DNA of 64,000 nucleotides, from assembly GCA_947626285.1 (NCBI GenBank), contig CANQRR010000007.1:30816-94815 (forward strand), given 5' to 3'. Numbering within the stretch: position 1 is the first letter of the stretch; every line of letters starts with the position of its first letter. A program made the translations under genes and the position numbers. Origin of the DNA: an uncultured Lachnospiraceae bacterium (GTDB lineage Bacteria; Bacillota; Clostridia; Lachnospirales; Lachnospiraceae). The notes under the pieces are model-generated. The model was given only the letters and a program-made list of their open reading frames with translations. It had not been told where the DNA came from and ran no database searches. This document shows, piece by piece, positions 42,341 to 52,035 of the stretch.

Positions 42341-43102
42341 TTATTCTCCAAGGTACGCGGTGATGACCTGCGGATCGTTCAGCACGTCGCTCGTCGCGCC
42401 CTGCGCAAGAATTTCGCCGAAATTCAGCACGCTCAGCTCCACGCAGATGCCGGACACCAGCTTCATGTCGTGCTCGATCAACAGGATCGTCATGTCGAAG
42501 TGGTCGCGCACGAAGCGGATCATGTCCATCAGCTCCTGCGTCTCGTTCGGGTTCATGCCGGCCGCCGGCTCGTCGAGCAGGAGAAGCTTCGGGTCCGTCG
42601 CCATCGCGCGGGCGATCTCCAGCCGGCGCTGCTTGCCATACGGCAGGTTCGATGCCAGCGTCCCCGCCTCGGAGTCCAGATCAAACACCTTCAGAAGCTC
42701 CATCGCGCGCTCGTCCATCTCCCGCTCCACCCTGCGGTAGGACGGAAGTCTCAGGATCCCGGAGATCGTGGAATACGCGTGGTGATTGTGCAATCCGGCC
42801 TTGACGTTGTCCAGCACCGACAGCTCCTTGAAAAGCCGGATATTCTGGAAGGTACGCGCAATCCCGGCCTTGCTGATCTCGATCGTCTTTTTCCCGGTGA
42901 TGTCCTGTCCGTCCAACACCACATTCCCGGTGTCCGGCTTATATACGCCGGTCAGAAGGTTGAACACCGTCGTCTTGCCCGCACCGTTCGGTCCGATCAA
43001 GCCGTAGAGCTGTCCTTTCTCGATCGACACGTTGAAATCGTTCACGGCGCGCAGGCCGCCAAAGGAAATTCCCAGATTGTTTACTTCCAGCATCAAAGCC
43101 AT
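42341..43102 (-). CDS. livG: Branched-chain amino acid ABC transporter, ATPase LivG
   Basis: 253 residues. Walker [10 protein letters not shown], then the LivG-specific insertion ([14 protein letters not shown]), [14 protein letters not shown] for Walker B, and LIEHDMKLV for the H-loop. The usual LSGGQ signature is replaced by [15 protein letters not shown], as is normal for LivG. It starts within 2 bp of the end of livM. Confidence 0.95.
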   Translation of the reverse strand: MALMLEVNNLGISFGGLRAVNDFNVSIEKGQLYGLIGPNGAGKTTVFNLLTGVYKPDTGNVVLDGQDITGKKTIEISKAGIARTFQNIRLFKELSVLDNVKAGLHNHHAYSTISGILRLPSYRRVEREMDERAMELLKVFDLDSEAGTLASNLPYGKQRRLEIARAMATDPKLLLLDEPAAGMNPNETQELMDMIRFVRDHFDMTILLIEHDMKLVSGICVELSVLNFGEILAQGATSDVLNDPQVITAYLGE

Positions 43103-43103
43103 C

Positions 43104-44165
43104 CTACTCGCCCTCCTTCACGGATTTCTTGAAGAAGCGCCCAAGGTAGCGTTCCCGCCACTCCAGAGCCTTCGGCGCCCAGTTGAAGAGCATCATCGCG
43201 ATCAGCACGATCGAGTAGATCAGCATACGGTAGTCCGCCAGACCGCGCAGCAGCTCCGGCAGCGCCGTCAGGATGACCGCCGCGATCACGGAACCGCGTA
43301 TATTTCCGATGCCGCCCAACACGACGAACACGAGTGCCAGGATCGACGTGTTGAAGTTGAACTTCGAGGCCTGCAGGGTCGCCAGATTGTGCGAATACAG
43401 CGCGCCCGCCACGCCGGCCAGCGCCGCGGAGACTGTGAACGCCATCAGCTTATATTTGGTGATGTTGATCCCGATGGATTCAGCCGCGATCCGGTTGTCA
43501 CGGATCGACATGATCGCCCGCCCGTCGCGCGAGTCGATCAGATTCAGCACGATAAACAGCGTGATCAGAATCAGGATCACACCGATCAGAAACGTGGACT
43601 GCTTCGAGATTCCCGTGATACCCTGCGGTCCGCCAAGGATGATCTTGCCATCCGGCTCCATGCCGAGGGAGAACTGGTCTTTCATGGAAAAATGGAATCC
43701 GTTCGCGTCTTTTCCGATATAGAATACATTGATCACGTTCTTGATGATCTCGCCGAACGCGAGCGTCACGATCGCCAGATAGTCGCCCTTTAAGCGCAGC
43801 ACCGGAATGCCGATCAGGATGCCGAACACCGCGGCCGCAAGCGCCGCAACCAGAATCGCGAGCACAAATCGCAAAAGATCGATCGTGATCGCCTCCTGCG
43901 TACACTTCGTAAAGATCGCGCCCGCAAAAGCACCCACGCACATGAAGCCCGCGTGTCCGAGGCTCAGCTCGCCGGAAATACCGACGACCAGATTCAGCGA
44001 GACTGCCAGGATCACGTAAACACAGATTGGCACCAGAAGTCCCTGCAGCAAACTCGACAGATGTCCCGTGCTCTGCAGGATCTGTACAATGATAAACGCC
44101 GCGATCACCATACCGTAGGTGATCAGGTTGCTCTTTAATTTCTTTTTCTTATTCATCCCACACAC
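43104..44165 (-). CDS. livM: Branched-chain amino acid ABC transporter, permease LivM
   Basis: 353 residues with a basic cytoplasmic head and about nine membrane helices of the BPD_transp_2 family. SLNLVVGISGELSLGHAGFMCVGAFAGA is the conserved family segment, and IRDNRIAAESIGINITKYKL is the coupling loop. The ATG directly follows the livH stop (adjacent codons), so the two subunits are translated together. Confidence 0.95.
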   Translation of the reverse strand: MCGMNKKKKLKSNLITYGMVIAAFIIVQILQSTGHLSSLLQGLLVPICVYVILAVSLNLVVGISGELSLGHAGFMCVGAFAGAIFTKCTQEAITIDLLRFVLAILVAALAAAVFGILIGIPVLRLKGDYLAIVTLAFGEIIKNVINVFYIGKDANGFHFSMKDQFSLGMEPDGKIILGGPQGITGISKQSTFLIGVILILITLFIVLNLIDSRDGRAIMSIRDNRIAAESIGINITKYKLMAFTVSAALAGVAGALYSHNLATLQASKFNFNTSILALVFVVLGGIGNIRGSVIAAVILTALPELLRGLADYRMLIYSIVLIAMMLFNWAPKALEWRERYLGRFFKKSVKEGE

Positions 44166-45050
44166 CTACACTTTCTCCTGAATCTTCTTGCCGAGCAGAC
44201 CGGTCGGCTTCACGAGGAGCACCACGATCAGCACCGCGAACACGATCGCGTCCGCCAGCTGCGAAGAAATGTACGCCTTGCTCATTATCTCGATCACGCC
44301 GAGCACGATCCCGCCGATCATCGCTCCGGGGATCGAACCGATCCCGCCAAACACCGCGGCGACAAACGCCTTAATGCCGGGCATGGAACCCGTATATGGG
44401 GAAAGCGACGGATAAGAGGAACACAGAAGCACCCCGGCGATTGCCGCCAGACCGGAACCGATCGCGAACGTCAGGGCAATCGTCCCGTTCACATTGATCC
44501 CCATGAGCTGCGCGGCTCCCTTGTCCTCCGAAACGGCGAGCATCGCCTGTCCCGCCTTTGTCTTATTGATAAATGTCGTCAACACGATCATGATCACAAT
44601 ACAGCTCGCGATCGTGACGATCGTCTCCGCCGAAATGTTCAGCGTCCCGCCGGCAAACTTCAGATCCGGGAACGGAACTACGGACTGAAAGCTCTTCGGG
44701 TTCGGCCCAAAGATCAGGAGCACGACATTCTGCAGCAGATAACTGACGCCGATCGCCGTGATCAGCACTGCCAGAGGCGATGCGGCCCCGCGCAGCGGAC
44801 GGTAGGCGACCCGCTCGATCACGATTCCCAGCACTGTACATACCACGATCGCCACCAGCACCGCAACAAGCGGATTCGTGCTGTAGCTCAGCACTACGGT
44901 AAGCGCCACATAGCCTCCGACCATGATGACGTCGCCGTGCGCGAAATTCAGCATTCTCGCAATGCCGTAAACCATGGTATAGCCCAACGCAATTATGGCA
45001 TATACACTGCCGAGACTGATGCCGTTGATCAGATAAGATAATAAACTCAT
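44166..45050 (-). CDS. livH: Branched-chain amino acid ABC transporter, permease LivH
   Basis: 294 residues from the ATG at 45050 (GAGAGG upstream; the frame extends five codons further). The start SLLSYLINGISLGSVYAIIALGYTMVYGIARMLNFAHGDVIMVGGY is the LivH hallmark. About eight membrane helices. It is preceded by a strong terminator that probably lowers permease expression relative to the binding protein. Confidence 0.95.
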   Translation of the reverse strand: MSLLSYLINGISLGSVYAIIALGYTMVYGIARMLNFAHGDVIMVGGYVALTVVLSYSTNPLVAVLVAIVVCTVLGIVIERVAYRPLRGAASPLAVLITAIGVSYLLQNVVLLIFGPNPKSFQSVVPFPDLKFAGGTLNISAETIVTIASCIVIMIVLTTFINKTKAGQAMLAVSEDKGAAQLMGINVNGTIALTFAIGSGLAAIAGVLLCSSYPSLSPYTGSMPGIKAFVAAVFGGIGSIPGAMIGGIVLGVIEIMSKAYISSQLADAIVFAVLIVVLLVKPTGLLGKKIQEKV

Positions 45051-45084
45051 ATATGCACCTCTCAATATATAAACACCTTATGGC

Positions 45085-45115
45085 AAAAAGGGGGGTTGCT
45101 GATGTGCAACCCCCT
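45085..45115 (-). terminator. Intra-operon terminator between livJ and livH
   Basis: GGGGGTTGC/GCAACCCCC 9-bp stem with a 6-nt loop, then CTTTTTG on the minus strand, 25 nt after the binding-protein stop. Confidence 0.85.
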
Positions 45116-45139
45116 GTTGGGTCAAAATAAATTCAAGGA

Positions 45140-46288
45140 TTACTCCATACCTTTATACGCCCCATCCTCGATCACAACAGCCTTCGGGGACTTGGACGGC
45201 TCGCCGTCTGCGGACCAGGTCATGCCGGAACCGGTCAGACCGTCGACTGAGATCTCCGTCATAGCAGCCTTCACCGCGTCGCAGATCGCGCTCGGATCCA
45301 TATCCGGGGTAACGCCCGCCTGCTCGATCGCAGCCTTCATGATGTAGATGCCGTCGTAAGCGTCAGCAGCGAACTGGTTCGGCACCTCGCCGTACTCCTC
45401 CTGATACTTCGCAACGAAGTTCTTCGTCAGGTCGTCCTGCGCGTCCGCGCTGAACGGGGTAAGAAGCATAACGCCCTCAGCCAGAGAGGTATCGAAGCCC
45501 TCAACGCCTGTCAGGATACCGTCCATGCCGTCCACGCCGAACCACAGCGGAGCGTAGTCCATGGCAGCCGCCTGTGTGAATACCAGTGCAGCCTCATTAT
45601 AATAGAACGGAAGGAATACCAGCTCTGCGCCCGCATCCTTTGCCTTCTGGATCTGTACCGTGAAGTCGGTTTTGCTGTCCGCGGTGAACGCTTCCTCAGA
45701 AACGATCTCGAACGGCTGATTCTCCGCCTCAGCCTTGAAGGTCGCATAGATACCGGAAGAATAAACGTCGGAGCTGTCGTAGATCGCAGCTACCTTCTCC
45801 GCCAGACCGTGCTCGCCGATGTACTGAGCGGAAGCCGTACCCTGAGACGGATCGGAGAAGCATACGCGGAACGCGTTGTCGCCGGCCGTGATACAGTCAA
45901 CCGCGGAACCCGACGGAGTGAGCAGGAACATGTTGTCGTTCGCAGCCTCTGCCTCAACCGCGATACACGGAGCGGAAGTAACCGAACCAAGCAGCATCTG
46001 CATGCCCCAGTCCTTCAGAGTATTGTAAGCGTTCACGGACTTCTCAGCGTCGTGCTCGTCATCCTGCGGATTGAACTCAAGCTGTACGCCGTTCACGCCG
46101 CCCGCCTCGTTGATCTCGTCAACTGCAATCTGAGCGCCGTTCATAACGCCCATGCCGTAAGCCGCAGCCGCGCCGGTCATCGGGCCAATGCCGCCGATCT
46201 TGAAGGTCTCACCGTCCGCCATGGCAACCGTGGAAACCATCATAGCAGCCACACAGACAACACTTGCAAGTTTCACAAATTTTTTCAT
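45140..46288 (-). CDS. livJ: Branched-chain amino acid ABC transporter, binding protein
   Basis: 382 residues from the ATG at 46288 (GAGGAGG upstream). A signal peptide (MKKFVKLASVVCVAAMMVSTVAMA-DGE) leads to a periplasmic-binding-protein type 1 fold of the LivJ/LivK family: FKIGGIGPMTGAAAAYGMGVMNGAQIAVDEINEAGGVNG, then DDEHDAEKSVNAYNTL. It captures leucine, isoleucine or valine. As with OppA, there is no lipobox cysteine at the expected place. Confidence 0.93.
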   Translation of the reverse strand: MKKFVKLASVVCVAAMMVSTVAMADGETFKIGGIGPMTGAAAAYGMGVMNGAQIAVDEINEAGGVNGVQLEFNPQDDEHDAEKSVNAYNTLKDWGMQMLLGSVTSAPCIAVEAEAANDNMFLLTPSGSAVDCITAGDNAFRVCFSDPSQGTASAQYIGEHGLAEKVAAIYDSSDVYSSGIYATFKAEAENQPFEIVSEEAFTADSKTDFTVQIQKAKDAGAELVFLPFYYNEAALVFTQAAAMDYAPLWFGVDGMDGILTGVEGFDTSLAEGVMLLTPFSADAQDDLTKNFVAKYQEEYGEVPNQFAADAYDGIYIMKAAIEQAGVTPDMDPSAICDAVKAAMTEISVDGLTGSGMTWSADGEPSKSPKAVVIEDGAYKGME

Positions 46289-46350
46289 AATATCTACCTC
46301 CTCTTTCTTTTCGCGCGGCATGTCCGAAAAGCGCCGCGCTCACATTGAAA

Positions 46351-46379
46351 ATCATACTCATTTCACATATATTTGTCAA
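46351..46379 (-). promoter_or_regulatory. Promoter of the liv operon
   Basis: TTGACA (46374-46379), 17 bp, TATGAT (46351-46356) on the minus strand, about 65 bp before livJ. Confidence 0.8.
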
Positions 46380-46502
46380 GAAGTTTCGCACATTTCACAG
46401 ATACATCTGTCCGCGTTGCGCGGATTTTTGATATTTTCCGCCACTTTCCATGGAAAACGCCGTCCAGTCAATGTTTTGGTCTTATCGCAGGCGCTCTCCA
46501 CT

Positions 46503-47948
46503 TTAATATGCTTTGCCCCAGTAGACCATCGTCTTCGCCGGTTTTCCGCAGAAAACACAGGTGTCCGCAAGCTTCTCCTGCTTAAACGGCATGCAGCGGG
46601 AGGTCACGCCGATCTCTTCCTTGATAGCCTCCTCGCACTCCTGACAACCGCACCACATCGCCTTGATGAAGCCCGGTTTGTTGTCCGCGATGTCCTTGAA
46701 CTCTTCCTTCGTCACCGCCGTGTAGGTGTGCGCGTCGCGGTGCGCCCTCGCGCGCTCCAGCATCTCGCGCTGCATCTTCTCAAGCATCTGCGGCACTTCC
46801 GTCACAAGGTCCATAACTTTTGTGGAGATTACCGTCTTTTCACCGGTATCGCGGCGCACCAACACCGCCTGCCCCGCCTCGATGTCCTTCGGCCCAAGCT
46901 CAAGGCGCAGCGGGATTCCACGCATCTCCTGCTCAGCGAACTTCCAGCCCGGACTCTTCTCCGAATCGTCCACCTTCACGCGGAGACCGGCGCTCGTCAG
47001 TGCATCCTTCAGCTCGTAAGCCGTGTCAAGCACGCCCTCCTGCTGCTGGCGGATCGGAACGATCATGATCTGCGTCGGCGCGATCATCGGCGGGAGCACC
47101 AGTCCGCTGTCATCCCCGTGCACCATAATGATGGCTCCGATGATGCGCGTGGAAAGTCCCCAGGAAGTCTGGTGTACATATTTTAAGGTGTTGTCCTTGT
47201 CCGCATATTGGATCTCAAACGCCTTCGCGAATCCGTCACCAAAATTGTGGCTCGTGCCGGACTGCAGCGCCTTGCCGTCGTGCATCAGCGCCTCGATCGT
47301 GTACGTCGCCTCCGCCCCGGCGAATTTTTCTTTGTCCGTCTTGCGTCCGCGGATCACCGGAATCGCCAGTGCCTCCTCACAGAAATCCGCGTAGACGTTC
47401 AGCATCTGCTGCGTGCGCTCCTCGGCCTCCTCGGCGGTCGCGTGCGCAGTGTGGCCTTCCTGCCACAAAAATTCCCTTGACCGCAGGAACGGCCGCGTCG
47501 TCTTCTCCCAACGCACCACGGAGCACCACTGGTTGTAGACCTTCGGCAGATCGCGGTAGGAATGTATGTCATTCGCGTAGAAATCGCAGAACAGCGTCTC
47601 CGACGTCGGGCGTACGCACATCCGCTCCTGCAGCGGCTCCAGCCCGCCGTGCGTCACCCACGCCACCTCGGGCGCGAAGCCCTCCACGTGGTCCTTCTCC
47701 TTCTGGAGCAGGCTCTCCGGGATAAAGATCGGCAGATACACATTCTGCACCCCGGTCTGCTTGAACCGGCGGTCCAGCTCATGCTGGATATTCTCCCAGA
47801 GCGCGTATCCGGCCGGCTTGATCACCATGCAGCCCTTGACGCTGGTATAGTCGATCAGCTCCGCCTTCTTGACGACGTCCGTGTACCACTGCGCGAAATC
47901 CTCCTCCATGGAAGTGATCGCTTCCACAAGCTTCTTTTCCTTCGCCAT
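46503..47948 (-). CDS. proS: Prolyl-tRNA synthetase (eukaryote/archaea-like, ProS type 3)
   Basis: 481 residues. The short form without an editing insertion, as found in many Firmicutes and archaea. Class II motifs are visible: [29 protein letters not shown], then [32 protein letters not shown] and a [20 protein letters not shown] motif 3. The anticodon-binding domain and a C-terminal Cys-containing domain (CGCQECEE, then CVFCGKPA) follow. It charges tRNA-Pro. Expression is set by the T-box leader upstream. Confidence 0.96.
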   Translation of the reverse strand: MAKEKKLVEAITSMEEDFAQWYTDVVKKAELIDYTSVKGCMVIKPAGYALWENIQHELDRRFKQTGVQNVYLPIFIPESLLQKEKDHVEGFAPEVAWVTHGGLEPLQERMCVRPTSETLFCDFYANDIHSYRDLPKVYNQWCSVVRWEKTTRPFLRSREFLWQEGHTAHATAEEAEERTQQMLNVYADFCEEALAIPVIRGRKTDKEKFAGAEATYTIEALMHDGKALQSGTSHNFGDGFAKAFEIQYADKDNTLKYVHQTSWGLSTRIIGAIIMVHGDDSGLVLPPMIAPTQIMIVPIRQQQEGVLDTAYELKDALTSAGLRVKVDDSEKSPGWKFAEQEMRGIPLRLELGPKDIEAGQAVLVRRDTGEKTVISTKVMDLVTEVPQMLEKMQREMLERARAHRDAHTYTAVTKEEFKDIADNKPGFIKAMWCGCQECEEAIKEEIGVTSRCMPFKQEKLADTCVFCGKPAKTMVYWGKAY

Positions 47949-47975
47949 TGTATTTTCCTCCTGGAATAAAGTTTA

Positions 47976-48195
47976 CGCCGGTCTTCTGATCCCGCAAGGG
48001 ACCGGAATACCGGCGGTACCACCCTCATTGACAGTCTGCACTGTCCTCTCTTCTCCCGTTAACGCCGGAATACGCCGCGGTTTCCCGCGAAAGCTCCAAA
48101 GCCGGTTCATCCCCGCCACCTGAGACCTCGCACCAACCGGTCTCTCTCTGAAAGGCGCCTTGAGACTACTATTCTTCTTCTCAGCTCGTTTACTG
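47976..48195 (-). ncRNA. T-box riboswitch of proS
   Basis: The T-box sequence AGGGTGGTACCGCCGG lies at about 48010-48026 on the minus strand, 75 nt before the proS start. Upstream is a long stem I region with GAGAGAGACCGG ... GGTCTC pairing. A CCG triplet in ATGAACCGGCTTTGG is a plausible proline specifier. Downstream, CGCCGGT and ACCGGCG can pair and would occupy half of the T-box, giving the alternative structure. Uncharged tRNA-Pro should favour proS expression. Confidence 0.9.
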
Positions 48196-48198
48196 GTT

Positions 48199-48228
48199 AT
48201 TTTATGCACATTGCAAAGGTTTTGTCAA
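48199..48228 (-). promoter_or_regulatory. Promoter of the proS T-box transcript
   Basis: TTGACA (48223-48228), 18 bp, TAAAAT (48199-48204) on the minus strand. Confidence 0.7.
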
Positions 48229-48355
48229 GCAGGAATCACAGCAAAACATGTGAGAAAAATATTTTTCTTTCGAATTTTGCAAAACAGGGTGCTACCCCGC
48301 CCGTTTTTTGTTATAATTAATTTTAGAAAATACGGAACAGCTTTCGGAGGACGCC

Positions 48356-49165
48356 ATGAAAATTCTCGGACTGCAAAAACTGACGCTTCTGGATTTCCCG
48401 GGGCGTGTCGCCGCGATCGTGTTCACAGGCGGCTGCAATTTCCGCTGCCCGTTCTGCCAGAACAGCTCCCTTGTGCTTGCTCCGCAGAGCGTGCCGGAGA
48501 TCGACGAAGAGGAATTCCGGGATTTCCTACGCAGGAGACGAGGACTCTTAGACGGCATCTGCGTGACCGGGGGCGAACCGACGCTGCACGCCGACCTGCC
48601 GAAATTTCTGGCTTCCATCAAGGAGGCCGAATATCTGGTCAAGCTCGACACGAACGGCACGAACCCGGCTATGCTGGAGTCTCTTCTGGAGGACGGGCTT
48701 CTGGACTACGTCGCAATGGATATCAAGGCAGGTCCGAAGAATTACGCGCGGGTGTGCGGACTGTCCGTTCTGTCGGAGGCTTCAACAAACCGCGTATCTT
48801 CGGCGACTGCTTCGGCGTGTTCCGATTCTTCCGGCGCTGCGGCAGACGGAAATGGAAGCGGGCAGGCTGCCTCAATAGACCACCTGCTCGCAAATGTGCG
48901 CCGCAGCGTCGATCTTTTGATGCATTCCGGTATCGACTATGAATTCCGCACAACGGTCGTAAAAGGGCTGCACAGCGCAGACGACTTCAAAGAGATCGCG
49001 GCGTGGCTTTCCGGCTGCCGCGCCTATTTCCTGCAGGCGTTCCGCGACTGTCCGGAGGTCCTCATGGAAGATCATCCCTTCTCCGCCTTTTCGGATGGAG
49101 AGATGAAAGGTTTTCTCGCGATCGTACAAAAAAAGATCCCGCAGGCTGCCCTGCGGGGATTGTGA
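48356..49165 (+). CDS. Anaerobic ribonucleotide reductase activating protein-like radical SAM enzyme
   Basis: 269 residues. The CNFRCPFC motif (C27, C31, C34) binds the 4Fe-4S cluster; FTGGC and ICVTGGEPTLHADLP are the family's SAM-binding marks. It belongs to the NrdG-like group that makes a glycyl radical on a partner such as class III ribonucleotide reductase, none of which is in the window. Between residues about 140 and 172 there is a Ser/Ala-rich, Gly-containing insertion that breaks the barrel sequence and does not look like the family core. A TATAAT at 48312-48317 may be its -10. Confidence 0.85.
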   Translation: MKILGLQKLTLLDFPGRVAAIVFTGGCNFRCPFCQNSSLVLAPQSVPEIDEEEFRDFLRRRRGLLDGICVTGGEPTLHADLPKFLASIKEAEYLVKLDTNGTNPAMLESLLEDGLLDYVAMDIKAGPKNYARVCGLSVLSEASTNRVSSATASACSDSSGAAADGNGSGQAASIDHLLANVRRSVDLLMHSGIDYEFRTTVVKGLHSADDFKEIAAWLSGCRAYFLQAFRDCPEVLMEDHPFSAFSDGEMKGFLAIVQKKIPQAALRGL

Positions 49166-49168
49166 TCC

Positions 49169-50089
49169 TTAGTCCTGCCGCAGCTCGCGGCACCAGTATC
49201 CGAATGTCTGGCCGGTATCCTGACGTCCGGACTCCCGGAACTGCCCATAGCCGAACATCTGCGCCATGTACTCTTCCTGCGGATTGCGCACGCCCGGCAC
49301 GCCCAGCAAATATGTCCCGTCGCCGGCTGTCCCCAGAAGCAGATGCCGGTACTGATAGAACCCGTGCTGGAGAAAACTGCTGCGCCCGACCTTCCAGTTT
49401 TCCTGCTGCAGACGGACGATGTCACACGGCAGGATCATGACACAGTTTCCGATCTCCCCGCCGGAGAAGGGCTGAAAATGCGCCCGCTTTTCGAACAGTT
49501 CCTTCATGATGCCGGTAGGCTCCGGCGCATCCTGTCCCTGTGTTGTCTGCACGTCCGGCATTTCCGGCGCTGTCCCGGCAGGCTCTGTCTGTGCCGCCTC
49601 AATCTGCTCCTCCGGCGTTTCATGTTTTTCTTCGCTCACCGGCAACGTCGCTATTTCAGACGAATCATTTTTCGACGTCTCTGCATTTTCGTCTCCCGGA
49701 ATCGCCAGCACGAACTGCTCCTGCCCAATCTCTTCGTCGCCCCAGGCGGTCATGAAGCACCTGCCGTCGCTGCTCTCGATCCGAATCCCCGCCAGGTCCT
49801 CCAGACGATATGTACCCTCGCCGATCGGCGTGTCCGCGCGGAACGCCCACTCCTCCGCGACCTCCTGCACCGGCCGGATCGTTCCCAGCGGAATCCCCAG
49901 CAGATAACCGGCCTCCCGCACAAAGCCGTAGACCTGTATTGACGTCTCCTGCCGAACCTTTGCAGTCAGCTTCAGCAGAATTCTCCACATTCCGTTTCGC
50001 AGTTCTGTCTTCGCAAAACCTGCGCTTTTCTGTCTTTTCCCATCGATATATTCATAAAAGTAAGAAACAAACCGCCTGTACTCCGGCAT
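49169..50089 (-). CDS. DUF6128-like Lachnospiraceae protein
   Basis: 306 residues. The first 145 residues (YRRFVSYFYEYIDGKRQKSAGFAKTELRNGMWRILL ... VYGFVREAGYLLGIPLG) and the last 105 (FLQHGFYQYRHLLLGTAGDGTYLLGVPGV, then YMAQMFGYGQF ... GYWCREL) form two conserved parts joined by an acidic Glu/Thr/Pro linker. This layout resembles the DUF6128 proteins of Lachnospiraceae. No signal peptide or membrane helix. The function is unknown. It ends 3 bp from the converging radical-SAM gene. Confidence 0.7.
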   Translation of the reverse strand: MPEYRRFVSYFYEYIDGKRQKSAGFAKTELRNGMWRILLKLTAKVRQETSIQVYGFVREAGYLLGIPLGTIRPVQEVAEEWAFRADTPIGEGTYRLEDLAGIRIESSDGRCFMTAWGDEEIGQEQFVLAIPGDENAETSKNDSSEIATLPVSEEKHETPEEQIEAAQTEPAGTAPEMPDVQTTQGQDAPEPTGIMKELFEKRAHFQPFSGGEIGNCVMILPCDIVRLQQENWKVGRSSFLQHGFYQYRHLLLGTAGDGTYLLGVPGVRNPQEEYMAQMFGYGQFRESGRQDTGQTFGYWCRELRQD

Positions 50090-50198
50090 CCGCGCTCACA
50101 TCCTTCCACATATAGCTTATGCGGAATAAAATATAAGTAGAACCGCTTCATATGATGAAACATTTCTATGCCATAGCAGACGAGGTTTCCCGGCAAAC

Positions 50199-50248
50199 AA
50201 AAAAGCTGCCGCAAATACCATACGCTACCGTACGATATCTGCAGCAGC
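50199..50248 (-). terminator. Terminator of the acyl carrier protein gene
   Basis: GCTGCTGCAGATA pairs with TATTTGCGGCAGC with two mismatches, followed by TTTTTT on the minus strand. The remaining 50090-50198 holds nothing else that I can see. Confidence 0.8.
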
Positions 50249-50277
50249 TGCCATGCCCTCTCGCAGGCGGTTTGTCC

Positions 50278-50511
50278 TCAGTCGTTCTCCTGCATCTTCG
50301 TGATCAGCTCCAGCATCGCGTCCGCGGAGTTGAAGTTCTCCGGGAGAAGATCGTCCACGTTGATCTCAACGCCGAAATTGTCGTTCAGCTCTCCCACCAG
50401 AGACACGATGTCAAAAGAGTCCAGGACCCCGTCGTCGATCAGAGCCGTCTCCTTCGTGAAATCGACGTCCGGCCTCAGCTCCTCCAGAATGCTCATCAAC
50501 TGTTCTTTCAT
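50278..50511 (-). CDS. Acyl/peptidyl carrier protein
   Basis: 77 residues, one four-helix carrier domain. The attachment site is Ser32 in DDGVLDSFDIVSLVGELND; most fatty-acid ACPs have DSL, whereas DSF is seen in stand-alone carriers of the DltC or polyketide/peptide type. The acidic first helix and FGVEI-DDLLPENF match the family. No ligase or synthase is beside it; it is last in a minus-strand row after the histidine kinase, 28 bp away. Confidence 0.88.
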   Translation of the reverse strand: MKEQLMSILEELRPDVDFTKETALIDDGVLDSFDIVSLVGELNDNFGVEINVDDLLPENFNSADAMLELITKMQEND

Positions 50512-50538
50512 GATAATTGCCCCTTCCTTTTTCTTTTC

Positions 50539-52035
50539 CTATGAATCAAGGCGCGGAATCCCGAACCAGAACTCCACCCCATGTTCCCTGTTTTCCACGC
50601 CGCATACGCCGCCGTGCTGCGATACGATGCTCTTGACGATATAGAGGCCCAGCCCGGTCCCTCCGCCGTTCTTTCCGTCGATCAGGTCTCCTTTGTAGAA
50701 GCTGTCCCAGATCCGGCTCACGTCCTTCTCGGCGATCTGCTCCCCGTCGTTGTATACGGAGAGGATGACGTACTTCCCGTTCTGTCCGACAGAGACCTGT
50801 ACGTGACCGCCCTCCGGCGCATAGCGATACGCGTTCATCAGAAAATTGTTGACCGCCCTGCGCAGGCTCTCCGGATTCCCGTTCACGAAGCAGTCCGGCG
50901 TCCGCGCAAGCTCCGCCTTTGCCTTTTTCTTCTCAAACAGCGGCATGAAATCCTGTAACGCGCGCTCCGCCACCTCGCCAAGCTCCGTGCGCTCCATCGG
51001 AAGCTCCTCGATGCCTTCCTCCACTGAAAACGTCTGCAGCATACTGGAGATCATCTCGTTCATCTTCCCGACTTCCTCCATCGCAGAGTCGCAGTACTGC
51101 TGCCTCTTCTGCGCGTCCTGCGCCATGGACAGCAGCTCCATCTGCCCGGAGATGATCGCCAGCGGAGTCTTCAGCTCGTGGGAGACATTGTTCACAAAGC
51201 GCTTCCGATGCTGTTCCAACTCCGCCCTGCGCTGATTGTCTTCCTGCAAAAGCCTGTTGTATGTCTCCAGATCCCGGACGTAACTCTGGATCTGGTTCGA
51301 CATCTCGTTGATGCTCTCGCCAAGCTCATTGAGCTCATGGTATTTCGTCGTCTCGGAGACTTTCTCCGAAAAATCCTTGTCCGCGATCTTTCGCGCCACT
51401 CTGGCCGCGTTCGCGACCGGTCTCCCGATCCCCTTCGCCACCATGTGGACGCAGACCGTCCCGAAGACCAGAAACGCGATGATCACAAGAAAGAGAACGC
51501 TTCTCGCGTAGGCTGTGCTCCTGTTGATCACAAAGGAGGACTGCGTGATCAGGATATAAAACAGAGCGTCGCCCTGCACGCAGATTCCCCGCAGGACCAC
51601 TCTCCCTCCGGTCTCCCGGTTCTCGTACTTCGCTTTTGCGTTCTGCTCATACTGCGCGATCCTGCGCTGTGTCTGCTCCTGATCCAGCGTATTCACGCCG
51701 GTCTGCGCGGATTTGTTCGTCGCGTAGAGCAGCTTGAATTCTTCATCGCGGATACGGAACCGGAGATTGTTGTTCTCATACGGCTCAAGAAGACTGTCCG
51801 TCGTCTCCTCCCACTCGTCCTCCGCCGCCATGCCCTTGATCCGGTTCTCCGTCTCACACAGCGCCGGGATATCCTCGTCCAGCAGCCGCGCGTAGACCTC
51901 ATCCAGCATTCTGCACTGCTCATGGATATAGAAGTTTCTCGTCACGGCGGAGTAAAGCACCCCGACGCCGCCTGAAACCGCTGTGAGCAGTAACACCAGG
52001 ATGACGATCAGACGTCCGCTAATTGTCTTCATCAT
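50539..52035 (-). CDS. Sensor histidine kinase
   Basis: 498 residues. TM1 spans about residues 9-30, an extracellular sensor about 31-178 and TM2 about 179-200. A HAMP domain follows, then HisKA with H286 (FVNNVSHELKTPLAI) and the HATPase domain with NFLMNAYRYAPEGG (N box), then GGTGLGLYIVKSIVSQHGG (G2 box). It overlaps the end of its response regulator gene by 17 bp, so they form a two-component pair. The extracellular ligand is unknown. Confidence 0.93.
   Translation of the reverse strand: MMKTISGRLIVILVLLLTAVSGGVGVLYSAVTRNFYIHEQCRMLDEVYARLLDEDIPALCETENRIKGMAAEDEWEETTDSLLEPYENNNLRFRIRDEEFKLLYATNKSAQTGVNTLDQEQTQRRIAQYEQNAKAKYENRETGGRVVLRGICVQGDALFYILITQSSFVINRSTAYARSVLFLVIIAFLVFGTVCVHMVAKGIGRPVANAARVARKIADKDFSEKVSETTKYHELNELGESINEMSNQIQSYVRDLETYNRLLQEDNQRRAELEQHRKRFVNNVSHELKTPLAIISGQMELLSMAQDAQKRQQYCDSAMEEVGKMNEMISSMLQTFSVEEGIEELPMERTELGEVAERALQDFMPLFEKKKAKAELARTPDCFVNGNPESLRRAVNNFLMNAYRYAPEGGHVQVSVGQNGKYVILSVYNDGEQIAEKDVSRIWDSFYKGDLIDGKNGGGTGLGLYIVKSIVSQHGGVCGVENREHGVEFWFGIPRLDS

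Noticed and set aside
47973..48209. 78-residue minus frame upstream of proS
   Set aside because: Lies wholly within the T-box leader.
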